Assembly: GCA_022071945.1 (NCBI GenBank)
Contig: JAJVIN010000020.1
Location: 62,001-126,000, forward strand
DNA: 64,000 nt
Origin: Thermoanaerobaculia bacterium
GTDB lineage: Bacteria > Acidobacteriota > Thermoanaerobaculia > UBA5066
Direction of reading: 5' to 3'
Of this stretch, positions 19,926-27,266 are shown one piece after another. Positions within the stretch are counted from its first letter, which is position 1; each line of letters begins with the position of its first letter. The notes under the pieces were generated by a model. It saw nothing but the letters and a program-made list of their open reading frames with translations, made no database searches and was not told the DNA's origin. The translations under genes were made by a program, and so were the position numbers.

Positions 19926-21581
19926 TCAGCCCGGAACCTTGAAGTGCGAGATCTCTTCCTTCAGGCTCGTCACCGCGTCTCTCAGATGGGCGGTCGCCGC
20001 GTTGAACTCCTTCAGGGAAGTCGCGCTCTGCCGGGCGCCATCCATCAGCTGCGCCATCGCCTCGCTGATCTGACGGGCGCCCTGGGACTGGCTGCGCATG
20101 CCGTGGTTGACCGAGTCGAATCGCTCCGACAGCGTCTGCACTTGCGTGATGATCTGACCGAGCTGGCTGGCGACCTGCTGGCTCGACGAGACCCCGCGCT
20201 TCACGTCCGCCGCGAACCGGTCCATCTCCATGACACCCGCCGAGACGGCGCTTTGCATGTGCCTCACCATCTGCTCGATGTCGAGGGTGGCCACGGCGGT
20301 CTGGTCCGCGAGCCGCCGGATCTCGCGGGCGAGCACGAGAAAGCCAAGTCCCTGCTCGCCGGCCTTCTCGGCCTCGATGGCGGCGTTCACCGACAGGAGG
20401 TTGGTCTGGTCGGCCACCTTGGTGATGGTCGTGACGACGCCGCTGATGTCGGAGGTCTTCTCGCGAATGGCCGAGAGGCGCGCCGAGATCGCGGAGGTCG
20501 CCTGCTCGAGCTGGTGCATCGTCTCGTCCATGCCGCGAAGCCCCGACCGGCCTCCCTCGGCCAGCTGGGCGGTCTGCGCCGCGACGGCGTTCACGCCCTC
20601 CATCGTGGCGAGAAGCTCGGCGCTCGTCGCCGAGATCTCCTTGACGGCGGCCGCGATCTCGTTGGTGGACGAACCAAAGCCGCTGATGGCGGATTCCTGC
20701 TGGCGGCTCGTCGCCGTGAACTCCGTGGCCGTCGACATCAGCTCGATCGACGCCTGCTTGACACGCGTCACGAGCGAGCTGAGATCGGCCGTCATCCGCC
20801 GGATCGCGAAGAGGAGCCGCGCGGACTCGTCCGTGCCCGAGGTTTCCGGCACCGACGCGGTGAGATCCCCCGAGGCCACCTGGGCCGCCACCTCCGCGGC
20901 CTTGCCGATCCGCCGGCTGAGCTCGTCCGCCATGCGGCCCGTGACCCAGGCGATGAGAAGCACCACTGCCACGACGAGGGCTCCGAGCCACAGCAAATCG
21001 CGAGAACTCGATCGCACGGAATCCTCGGCCGCCTTTTCCAGCTGCGCGTTCTGGGCGGTCGCCATCCTCACGACCTCGTCGACCGCCCGCCGGTGAGCCT
21101 CGTATTTCTGCTTCAGGGTCGCGAGAATCGCCCGGACTCTCGCCTCGTCCTTCGCCTTCAGCGCGGGCAGGAGCTCCTTGTCTCGCGTGTCGAGATACTC
21201 GAGGGCGGGCCGGTAGGCCGTGACGTTCATGGCATCCGCCAGAACGCCGGGAGATAGGGTCCGCCTCCAGTACTCGTGGCGGCTCTCGAATTCCAGACGC
21301 AGGGCGTTCCCGCGCTCGATCAGGGCGGCCTGCGCGGCCGGATCCGCCTCCTCGACGAGCTGGAGCGTGACGAGATGCGTCTCGATGATGTACTGGGGGG
21401 GCGGCAGGACGTCGGCAATGATGTCCTTGCCCTGAATGATGTCGCGATACACGGGGCCGTTGACGCGAACGGTTTCGAGCGTCCGCATCGAAACGAAGGC
21501 GAAGGCCGCGAAGACGGCGACGAAGACGCCAACCAGCAGCAGCAGCTTCCCCGCCAGACCGAGGTTACGGAAGAACGACAT
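19926..21581 (-). CDS. wspA: Methyl-accepting chemotaxis protein (WspA-like), first gene of the operon
   Basis: I start at the ATG at 21581, which follows GGGAGGGG by a good spacing; this makes 551 residues. A first membrane helix (KLLLLVGVFVAVFAAFAFV, ~10-30) and a second (DLLWLGALVVAVVLLIAWV, ~200-220) enclose a helical periplasmic sensor of about 170 residues that resembles four-helix-bundle sensors. A HAMP domain (TGRMADELSRRIGKAAEVAAQVASGDLT) follows. The long cytoplasmic coiled coil has the conserved hairpin tip SDISGVVTTITKVADQTNLLSVNAAIEAEKAGEQGLGF. The tip is the kinase-coupling site. WspA in Pseudomonas senses surface contact or membrane stress; the signal here is unknown. Confidence 0.93.
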   Translation of the reverse strand: MSFFRNLGLAGKLLLLVGVFVAVFAAFAFVSMRTLETVRVNGPVYRDIIQGKDIIADVLPPPQYIIETHLVTLQLVEEADPAAQAALIERGNALRLEFESRHEYWRRTLSPGVLADAMNVTAYRPALEYLDTRDKELLPALKAKDEARVRAILATLKQKYEAHRRAVDEVVRMATAQNAQLEKAAEDSVRSSSRDLLWLGALVVAVVLLIAWVTGRMADELSRRIGKAAEVAAQVASGDLTASVPETSGTDESARLLFAIRRMTADLSSLVTRVKQASIELMSTATEFTATSRQQESAISGFGSSTNEIAAAVKEISATSAELLATMEGVNAVAAQTAQLAEGGRSGLRGMDETMHQLEQATSAISARLSAIREKTSDISGVVTTITKVADQTNLLSVNAAIEAEKAGEQGLGFLVLAREIRRLADQTAVATLDIEQMVRHMQSAVSAGVMEMDRFAADVKRGVSSSQQVASQLGQIITQVQTLSERFDSVNHGMRSQSQGARQISEAMAQLMDGARQSATSLKEFNAATAHLRDAVTSLKEEISHFKVPG

Positions 21582-21703
21582 CCTGGCCCCTCCCAGAGCG
21601 GCGATTATCGCAGCCACTCACCGCTCCCCAACGGCGCAAAAAAGCCGCAAGAAGCTCACCCCCAAGACACCATCTGTCCAGGGGTAGCCCCGATCTTCTG
21701 GGG

Positions 21704-22147
21704 ATGAGCGAGAAGTTCGTCCTGTGGAGCGAAGACCAGCCCCTCTCCTTGACCTTGATGCCCCGAGGCGATTCGCCTGTCCGGATTCGCGCCGCCGGAT
21801 CCTCTTTCCAGCAGGGGTTCCTGCGCCAGCTCGGGGTTCGAACTCCTCCTGGACGGGAGCTCGTCGCCTGGTTGTGGCCCGAACCCGAGAATCCGTTCCA
21901 CGGCCGGGCGATCCGGGTGATGGTGGCCGATCCCCTGACTCGGATCTGTGGGCGGGCCGGCTACTTGCCCCGGGAAGTCGCCGACCGGTGGTTTCCATTC
22001 GTTCGGGGCTTCGAGCTCGAGACCCGCAGCCTCCCCGCGTTTCCGGCATGGCTGACGGACTCCGGGACCGGTACCGAAGGGAAGGGTCTCGAGCTCGCGG
22101 CGCCCCGGCCCGGCGAATGGCTGGCCACCTCGCGGGCGGCTGCGTGA
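21704..22147 (+). CDS. Small HIRAN-domain protein
   Basis: This is a 147-residue protein. The central part, ENPFHGRAIRVMVADPLT...GRAGYLPREVADRW, matches the HIRAN domain, whose GYLPRE motif is diagnostic and which in other proteins recognises stalled forks or damaged DNA ends. The rest of the protein is Pro/Arg-rich and unrecognised. It is the first gene of a three-gene operon, and its stop overlaps the GTG start of the WYL regulator (GTGA). It diverges from the chemosensory operon across a ~120-bp promoter region. The overlapping frame at 21724 is a shadow until about 22144. Confidence 0.7.
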   Translation: MSEKFVLWSEDQPLSLTLMPRGDSPVRIRAAGSSFQQGFLRQLGVRTPPGRELVAWLWPEPENPFHGRAIRVMVADPLTRICGRAGYLPREVADRWFPFVRGFELETRSLPAFPAWLTDSGTGTEGKGLELAAPRPGEWLATSRAAA

Positions 22148-23166
22148 CAATCCACTTCGTGCCCCTCAAGGACAGGCCCCTCTTCCGCAGGATGCTCGAA
22201 CTGGACGAGATGCTCCGCCGGGACGAAACCGTCACGTCCCGCGCGCTCTCGCGGCGGTGGGAGATCTCGCCGAAGACGGCGCTCCGCCTCATCGAGCAGC
22301 TCCGGGTCGAGTACGAGGCGCCGATCGAGTTCGACCAGAAAAGGCAGACGTTCTTCTACGCCGACAAGTCGTTCCGCCCTCCGTGGCTCTCGATGGGGGG
22401 CAAGGACCTTTTCGCGATCGGGGTCGCCCAGAAAGTGCTCCAGCTCTACGAGGGGACGCCGGTCTACGAGGAGCTGGCGGAGATCTACCAGCGGCTGGCC
22501 GAGTTCATGCCGAAGGAGCTCCACGTCCGGCCCACGTCCTTGATGGAGCGGCTCTTCATCCACCCGCAGCCGCTTCGCCTCGTGGACCGCGAGGTCTGGG
22601 GCCAGGTGACACAGTCCCTCCTGGACCGGACGGTTGTTCGGATCAACTATCAGAAGCCCGGCCAGGCCGGGGTGTGGCGTGAGATCGAGCCCTATTCCCT
22701 CGTTCTCGCGGCGTCCGACTGGCTCGTGGTGGCGCGAGATCCCTCGGACGAGCTCGTGAAGTCCTTTTGTCTCGGCCGCATTCGAGAAGCCGAGGGGACG
22801 GCGAAGATCTACGTGATCCCGAAGGACTTCGACTTGCGGTCCTACCTCGGCGATTCGATCGGCATCTACTCAGGAGGAAAGACGTTTCGCTTTCGCGTCC
22901 GCTTCTCCACGGAAGTGGCGCCCGCGATCCGCGAGGTCCGCTGGCACCCGAAGCAGACGCTTCATTCCCTGCCGGGCGGAGAGGTCGAGCTCGAGCTGCC
23001 CGCGGGCCACCCCCTCGAGGCCAAGCGATTCGTCCTGGGCTTCGGCAAGCACGCCGAGGTCGTGAGTCCCGCCTCGCTCGTCGAGGAGCTCGCGCGGGAA
23101 ACCGAGGAGATGGCGGCGCGCTACCGGAAGACTCTGACTTCGATCAAGGCGGACGGTCCGGCATGA
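22144..23166 (+). CDS. WYL-domain transcriptional regulator
   Basis: The track ORF begins at 21724, but its first 140 codons overlap the HIRAN gene and look like shadow. I start at the GTG at 22144 (340 residues), which overlaps the HIRAN stop. An N-terminal winged helix (~10-80, [21 protein letters not shown]) is followed by a WYL domain (~135-310) with [30 protein letters not shown] and FCLGRIREA, the standard ligand-binding layout, and a C-terminal WCX-like extension. WYL regulators often respond to nucleic acids or nucleotides and control repair or defence genes. Its stop overlaps the serine ammonia-lyase start (ATGA). Confidence 0.88.
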   Translation: MTIHFVPLKDRPLFRRMLELDEMLRRDETVTSRALSRRWEISPKTALRLIEQLRVEYEAPIEFDQKRQTFFYADKSFRPPWLSMGGKDLFAIGVAQKVLQLYEGTPVYEELAEIYQRLAEFMPKELHVRPTSLMERLFIHPQPLRLVDREVWGQVTQSLLDRTVVRINYQKPGQAGVWREIEPYSLVLAASDWLVVARDPSDELVKSFCLGRIREAEGTAKIYVIPKDFDLRSYLGDSIGIYSGGKTFRFRVRFSTEVAPAIREVRWHPKQTLHSLPGGEVELELPAGHPLEAKRFVLGFGKHAEVVSPASLVEELARETEEMAARYRKTLTSIKADGPA

Positions 23167-24554
23167 CCATCTCGGTCTTCGACCTCTTCAAGATCGGGAT
23201 CGGCCCCAGCAGCTCTCACACGCTCGGACCGATGAAGGCGGCGCGAACGTTCGTGGAGGGTCTCGCCACCCGCCACGTCCTCGCCCCCGTCAGACGAATC
23301 CGGGTCGAGCTTTTCGGGTCGCTCGCCGCGACGGCCAGAGGACACGCGACGGACAAGGCCGTCATCCTCGGTCTTCTGGGCGAGCGGCCAGAGGAGCTGG
23401 CGCCCGAGCGAGTCGAGCCACTCGTCGATGCCGTCCGGCGGACCGAGACGCTGGAGGTTCCCTCTGGACCCGCCATCACGTTTCGCGAGGACGAAGACCT
23501 CGTTCTCGAGCCTCGTGCTCTTCCGTTCCACCCGAATGGCCTTCGCTTCTCGGCCTTCGACTCGACGGGCTCGGTGTTGACGGTGCGGACGTTCTTCTCC
23601 GTGGGGGGTGGATTCATCGTGGAAGAGGGCGCGCCAGCGGGCGGGAGCTCTGATGGAAGTAAAGCCGTCCGGCTTCCGTTCGCGACGGCCGCGGAGCTTC
23701 TCGGGATCTGCGAGCAGGAAGGCCTTTCCATCAGCGGCGTGATGCGGGAGAACGAGCTCGCCCTGCATTCAGAGCAGGAGCTCGACGCCGGCCTGAGCCG
23801 AATCTGGGAGGTCATGCAGGACTGCGTGCGCCGCGGCTGCCGGGCCGACGGCATCCTGCCTGGCGGGCTAGGCTTGAAGCGTCGTGCCCCCGCCCTCTTT
23901 CGAAAGCTCACCGAGTACCCCGAGGCCGGTCTTTCCGACCCGCTCACCGCCATCGACTGGGTCAGCCTGTACGCGCTCGCCGTCAACGAGGAGAACGCGG
24001 CGGGGAACAGAGTCGTGACCGCGCCGACGAACGGAGCAGCCGGCATCATCCCCGCCGTCCTTCACTACTACCGGCGGTTCGTTCCGGGAGCGGACGACGA
24101 GGGGGTGACGCGGATGCTCCTGACGGCCGCGGCAATCGGCATTCTCTTCAAGGAAGGAGCCTCCCTGTCGGGCGCGGAGGTCGGGTGCCAGGGAGAAGTC
24201 GGGAGCGCCTGCTCGATGGCCGCGGGAGCGCTCGCCGAAGTCATGGGCGGCACCCCGGACCAGGCCGCCAATGCAGCGGAGATCGCGATGGAGCACAACC
24301 TGGGCCTCACTTGCGACCCGGTGGCGGGGCTCGTCCAGGTCCCCTGCATCGAGAGAAACGCGATGGCGGCCGTCAAGGCCATCAACGCCGCGCGGCTCGC
24401 CTTGCGAGGCGACGGTCAGGCGTTCGTCAGCCTCGACGACGTGATCCGGACGATGCGCGACACGGGGCTCGACATGAAGAGCAAGTACAAGGAAACCGCT
24501 CGCGGCGGGCTCGCGGCTCAACTGGGGGCCAGCGTCGGCCTCGCCGACTGTTGA
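23163..24554 (+). CDS. sdaA: L-serine ammonia-lyase, single-chain iron-sulfur type
   Basis: This 463-residue enzyme should convert L-serine to pyruvate and ammonia in the cytoplasm. The beta-domain opens with [19 protein letters not shown], the classic SdaA start. The alpha-domain has [37 protein letters not shown] and [19 protein letters not shown]; the cysteines in these motifs bind the [4Fe-4S] cluster. Length and domain order are standard. I start at the ATG at 23163, which overlaps the WYL regulator stop as ATGA. A strong hairpin follows 54 nt after the stop. Confidence 0.95.
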   Translation: MTISVFDLFKIGIGPSSSHTLGPMKAARTFVEGLATRHVLAPVRRIRVELFGSLAATARGHATDKAVILGLLGERPEELAPERVEPLVDAVRRTETLEVPSGPAITFREDEDLVLEPRALPFHPNGLRFSAFDSTGSVLTVRTFFSVGGGFIVEEGAPAGGSSDGSKAVRLPFATAAELLGICEQEGLSISGVMRENELALHSEQELDAGLSRIWEVMQDCVRRGCRADGILPGGLGLKRRAPALFRKLTEYPEAGLSDPLTAIDWVSLYALAVNEENAAGNRVVTAPTNGAAGIIPAVLHYYRRFVPGADDEGVTRMLLTAAAIGILFKEGASLSGAEVGCQGEVGSACSMAAGALAEVMGGTPDQAANAAEIAMEHNLGLTCDPVAGLVQVPCIERNAMAAVKAINAARLALRGDGQAFVSLDDVIRTMRDTGLDMKSKYKETARGGLAAQLGASVGLADC

Positions 24555-24607
24555 GCGAGAGCGTCATCCGCCCCCCGGGGGTCCGAGCGAACCCACCCAG
24601 GAACAGT

Positions 24608-24637
24608 CGTGCCCGGGTCTCCTGCGACCCGGGCACG
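24608..24637. terminator. Strong bidirectional hairpin between sdaA and the octaheme cytochrome gene
   Basis: CGTGCCCGGGTC and GACCCGGGCACG pair perfectly over 12 bp around a 6-nt loop (TCCTGC). The hairpin sits in the 109-nt gap between two convergent genes, where it can end transcription from both sides. No long T-tract is present on either strand. Confidence 0.65.
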
Positions 24638-24663
24638 GTGTCGGACAGCCAGCCCGGGAACGA

Positions 24664-26397
24664 TCAGCTCTTCTTCGCCGGGGCTGCGGGCGCTGCCGGG
24701 GCAGCGGGCGCGGGGGCAGGCGCGGCCTCGTGGGCTGCCACGGGCTTCGGAACGGCCGCCATCGCCTTCTGAAGGTCCTTGATGGCGTTCTGTGTCAGGT
24801 CGATCGACTGTGTCAGGGACCTGCGGGCAGCTTCCGGATTGTGGAAGCCGTCGGAGTTCTCCGCCGTCCACCACTCCCAGAGGATGTGAGCCTTGTCGTG
24901 GGCATCGCGCGCCTTTGCGAGCTCGGGCTCGGGGACACCCGCCTGCTTGGCGGCCGCGAACGTGTCGATGAGCTGGCCCAGCCAGAACTCGGCCTTCGTC
25001 ATCTTGCCCCGGACATAGTTCTGGATGGCGTCGATCTGGTACTCGGCCTCGGTTTCCGACCAGTCCTTGTGACAGCGCACGCACGTGTCCTTCTTCATGT
25101 AGCGCGCCGACCGCTGGCCGTGGAAGGTGTAGCTCTTGCCCGCCTTGTTCTTCGCCTTGGGCATGTGGCAGTCCTTGCACTCCACGCCGGCCTTCTCGTG
25201 CTTGCTGCCCCAGAACGTTTCCGTCTCGGGGTGCTGCAACTTGGTCAGGTAGGCTCCGGTCGTGGCGTGCTGGAAGTCCTTGAAGCCCTGTTTGTCGTAG
25301 CGGGCCGCGATGTCGAACACGTTGGACCAGGGGAAGTAGTTCGTCCGGCGGTCGCTCATCGGGATCTTGGCCCCCGTCTTGGGGTCCGTTCCTGGATTAC
25401 AGGCGTACTCGACGTGGCACTGGGCGCACATCAGGTTCGAGTCCGCCCGGTTCAGGAGGCCGATGGCCCGGAAGTCGTCGCGGAACATGACCTTCTCGAT
25501 CTTCGTCTTCTCGCTCTTGGCCTTGTCATAGGGGTACGACCCGAGGCCGCGGTCGACGACGGCCTCGATGAGGGCGTCCCTTATGACGCGGGGCCCTGAC
25601 GAGTGCGGATCGTGACAGGCAAAGCAGTTGATCGGGTGCTTCAGAGACCGGGCGAAGTCGACGACATTCGAGCCACGGTCCCACTTGGCGCGCGGATCCT
25701 TGTCCCCCATGTACTTCCACTGAAGCACGTTGTCCTGGCTCTTGCACGTCATGCAGACGGGGTTGGCCGCCATGGCGACCTGGGTCATGAAGGCCTTCTG
25801 CTCGTTCGTGTTTGGCTCGGCGTCCGTCAGGACGGACCAGGCATCCTTGGCGATGTCGTGCGAGGCCGTGACCTTCGTCCAGTCCTTGAACTGAAAGCGC
25901 CCGCCATAGGCCCGGTCGACGACGAAGTGGTCGGCGAGCATGAACACGTGACTGCGAGGCTCCGCGTGCTCCTTGGTGAAGCCGTGAGGCATCATCAGCT
26001 TGTCGAAGAGCGGCGAGCGGCTCTTGAAGGTGGCCTTTTCGACGCGTGCCTTGGAGTTGAGGTTGACCTCGATGAACGAGTTGTACTGATCCTTGTGACA
26101 GCCGCCGCACACTTCGAGGGCGGTCAGTGTCATGGGCTTCTTTTCGGGGTCCTCGAGGTGCTGCGCCACGCCCTCGTGGCACGTTTCGCAGCTGACGCTC
26201 GCGTGCTTTCCCCCCTTCTTCAGCTTCTCGATCTGGTCGTGACACGCAAAACAGGTGTTCGGATCCAGTTTGGCCGCCGAGGGTTTGGCCTTGGGTGCTG
26301 CCTTGGGTTTGGCCGCCTGCTGTCCGCTCAGAGGCGCGGCCAGTCCCAGGGATCCCGCCAGCATGCTGGCCAGGATGATTCTGCTTCTCCTCGTCAT
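24664..26397 (-). CDS. Octaheme c-type cytochrome, nitrite reductase-like (ONR/TvNiR type)
   Basis: A signal peptide (RIILASMLAGSLGLAAPLSG) exports this 577-residue protein. It has eight haem-binding motifs in order: CFACH, CETCH, CGGCH, CMTCK, CFACH, CAQCH, CKDCH and CVRCH. The single CxxCK is the fourth, exactly as in octaheme nitrite reductase, where Lys is the proximal ligand of the catalytic haem. The C-terminal five-haem part also carries NrfA-like catalytic surroundings (CAQCHVEY, and H...GVECKDCHMP). The expected reaction is six-electron reduction of nitrite to ammonium in the periplasm; hydroxylamine or sulfite reduction is possible too. The tail is a Pro/Ala-rich extension. No NrfH-type partner is adjacent. 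The ATG follows GGAGAG. Confidence 0.9.
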   Translation of the reverse strand: MTRRSRIILASMLAGSLGLAAPLSGQQAAKPKAAPKAKPSAAKLDPNTCFACHDQIEKLKKGGKHASVSCETCHEGVAQHLEDPEKKPMTLTALEVCGGCHKDQYNSFIEVNLNSKARVEKATFKSRSPLFDKLMMPHGFTKEHAEPRSHVFMLADHFVVDRAYGGRFQFKDWTKVTASHDIAKDAWSVLTDAEPNTNEQKAFMTQVAMAANPVCMTCKSQDNVLQWKYMGDKDPRAKWDRGSNVVDFARSLKHPINCFACHDPHSSGPRVIRDALIEAVVDRGLGSYPYDKAKSEKTKIEKVMFRDDFRAIGLLNRADSNLMCAQCHVEYACNPGTDPKTGAKIPMSDRRTNYFPWSNVFDIAARYDKQGFKDFQHATTGAYLTKLQHPETETFWGSKHEKAGVECKDCHMPKAKNKAGKSYTFHGQRSARYMKKDTCVRCHKDWSETEAEYQIDAIQNYVRGKMTKAEFWLGQLIDTFAAAKQAGVPEPELAKARDAHDKAHILWEWWTAENSDGFHNPEAARRSLTQSIDLTQNAIKDLQKAMAAVPKPVAAHEAAPAPAPAAPAAPAAPAKKS

Positions 26398-26667
26398 GAT
26401 CTCTCCTCTCGCTGCCGTGTGCCGGGAACTTCGAATACCGGTCGTCGCAAATCCAGAGGAACGGGGGCTCGGGCTCGTGTGGAGATCAGTCTGGGTCGGA
26501 CCGAAAGACGTGGCAATGAATCAGATGGATCAGGCGCGATGCGAGCGGTTTGACCGGAATGAGCCGGTTTCAGGTCTCCGCGGCCCCTTGCCAGGCCCGA
26601 AACCGGCTCAATTCGTTCGAGTCACTCAGTCCAGGCTGAATCATTTGATCTAGGCCGGATGGTCGCG
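26398..26667. other. Intergenic region upstream of the octaheme cytochrome gene
   Basis: This 270-bp stretch holds the promoter of the cytochrome gene and the end of the DinB-like gene. A 12-bp inverted repeat (26560-26610) is the only strong structure seen and is listed separately. No ORF here looks real. Confidence 0.5.
26560..26610. repeat. 12-bp perfect inverted repeat between the DinB-like and cytochrome genes
   Basis: TGAGCCGGTTTC and GAAACCGGCTCA pair perfectly across a 27-nt loop. It could be the terminator of the minus-strand DinB-like gene, which ends 58 nt before it, or an operator of the cytochrome promoter. The long loop and the lack of T residues make an operator about equally likely. 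Confidence 0.5.
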
Positions 26668-27168
26668 TCAGGGCTGCTCCGGCATTCCGTAGGAGGCCCA
26701 TTCCTCGCGCGCCGGACCGGCAACGCCGGGAACGCGGAGTCCGGCCTGCCTCATCAGCACGGTCAACTGTCCTCTGTGGTGGACCTCGTGCAGCTGCAAG
26801 ATGAAGAGGACGCGGGAGCGGGACCACGACTCTCCGTAGACCGTGATCTTCTCGGACAGGTCGGCCTCCGCCCAACCGGTCTTCACGGCTTCCCGGCACA
26901 GCCGGGCCGCTTCCTCGTATCCGGCCACGATCTCGGCCGCCGTTTGCGGGACCGGACGCTCGACAAGGGACCCGTCGATCTTCATCCCGGCATGACCCGG
27001 CATTTCCACGAGCGTGCCCACGATGTGCCAGGCGATCCTCCCGAGGGTCCGGCCACCCGGAGAGACGGTCTGGCCAAGCGAGGTGTCGGTCAGCTCTTTC
27101 AGAACCTTCAACGTGGCCTTGTTGAGCTCGGCAAAGTCCGACTCGAACTCGGCGATATTCGTGTACAT
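26668..27168 (-). CDS. DinB-like four-helix protein
   Basis: I use the ATG at 27168 (166 residues, MYTNIAEFESDF), which lies 7 nt after AGGAGG. The three metal-binding histidines of the DinB/YfiT fold are visible: IAWHIVG (~residue 48) and HEVHHRGQLTVLM (~133). DinB-like proteins are metal-binding four-helix bundles with varied roles, including thiol transfer and damage-inducible functions, so a precise role cannot be given. The gene diverges from the MuiA-like operon over about 100 bp. Confidence 0.88.
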   Translation of the reverse strand: MYTNIAEFESDFAELNKATLKVLKELTDTSLGQTVSPGGRTLGRIAWHIVGTLVEMPGHAGMKIDGSLVERPVPQTAAEIVAGYEEAARLCREAVKTGWAEADLSEKITVYGESWSRSRVLFILQLHEVHHRGQLTVLMRQAGLRVPGVAGPAREEWASYGMPEQP

Positions 27169-27266
27169 TCCATGGCCTCCTGAAGGGCAGTATAGGAGCG
27201 GCCAAGGGGTGCGTCGACACCCGTTCGGGACGTGTATGCTCTCCTCAAACGAGGAGCACAAACCGG

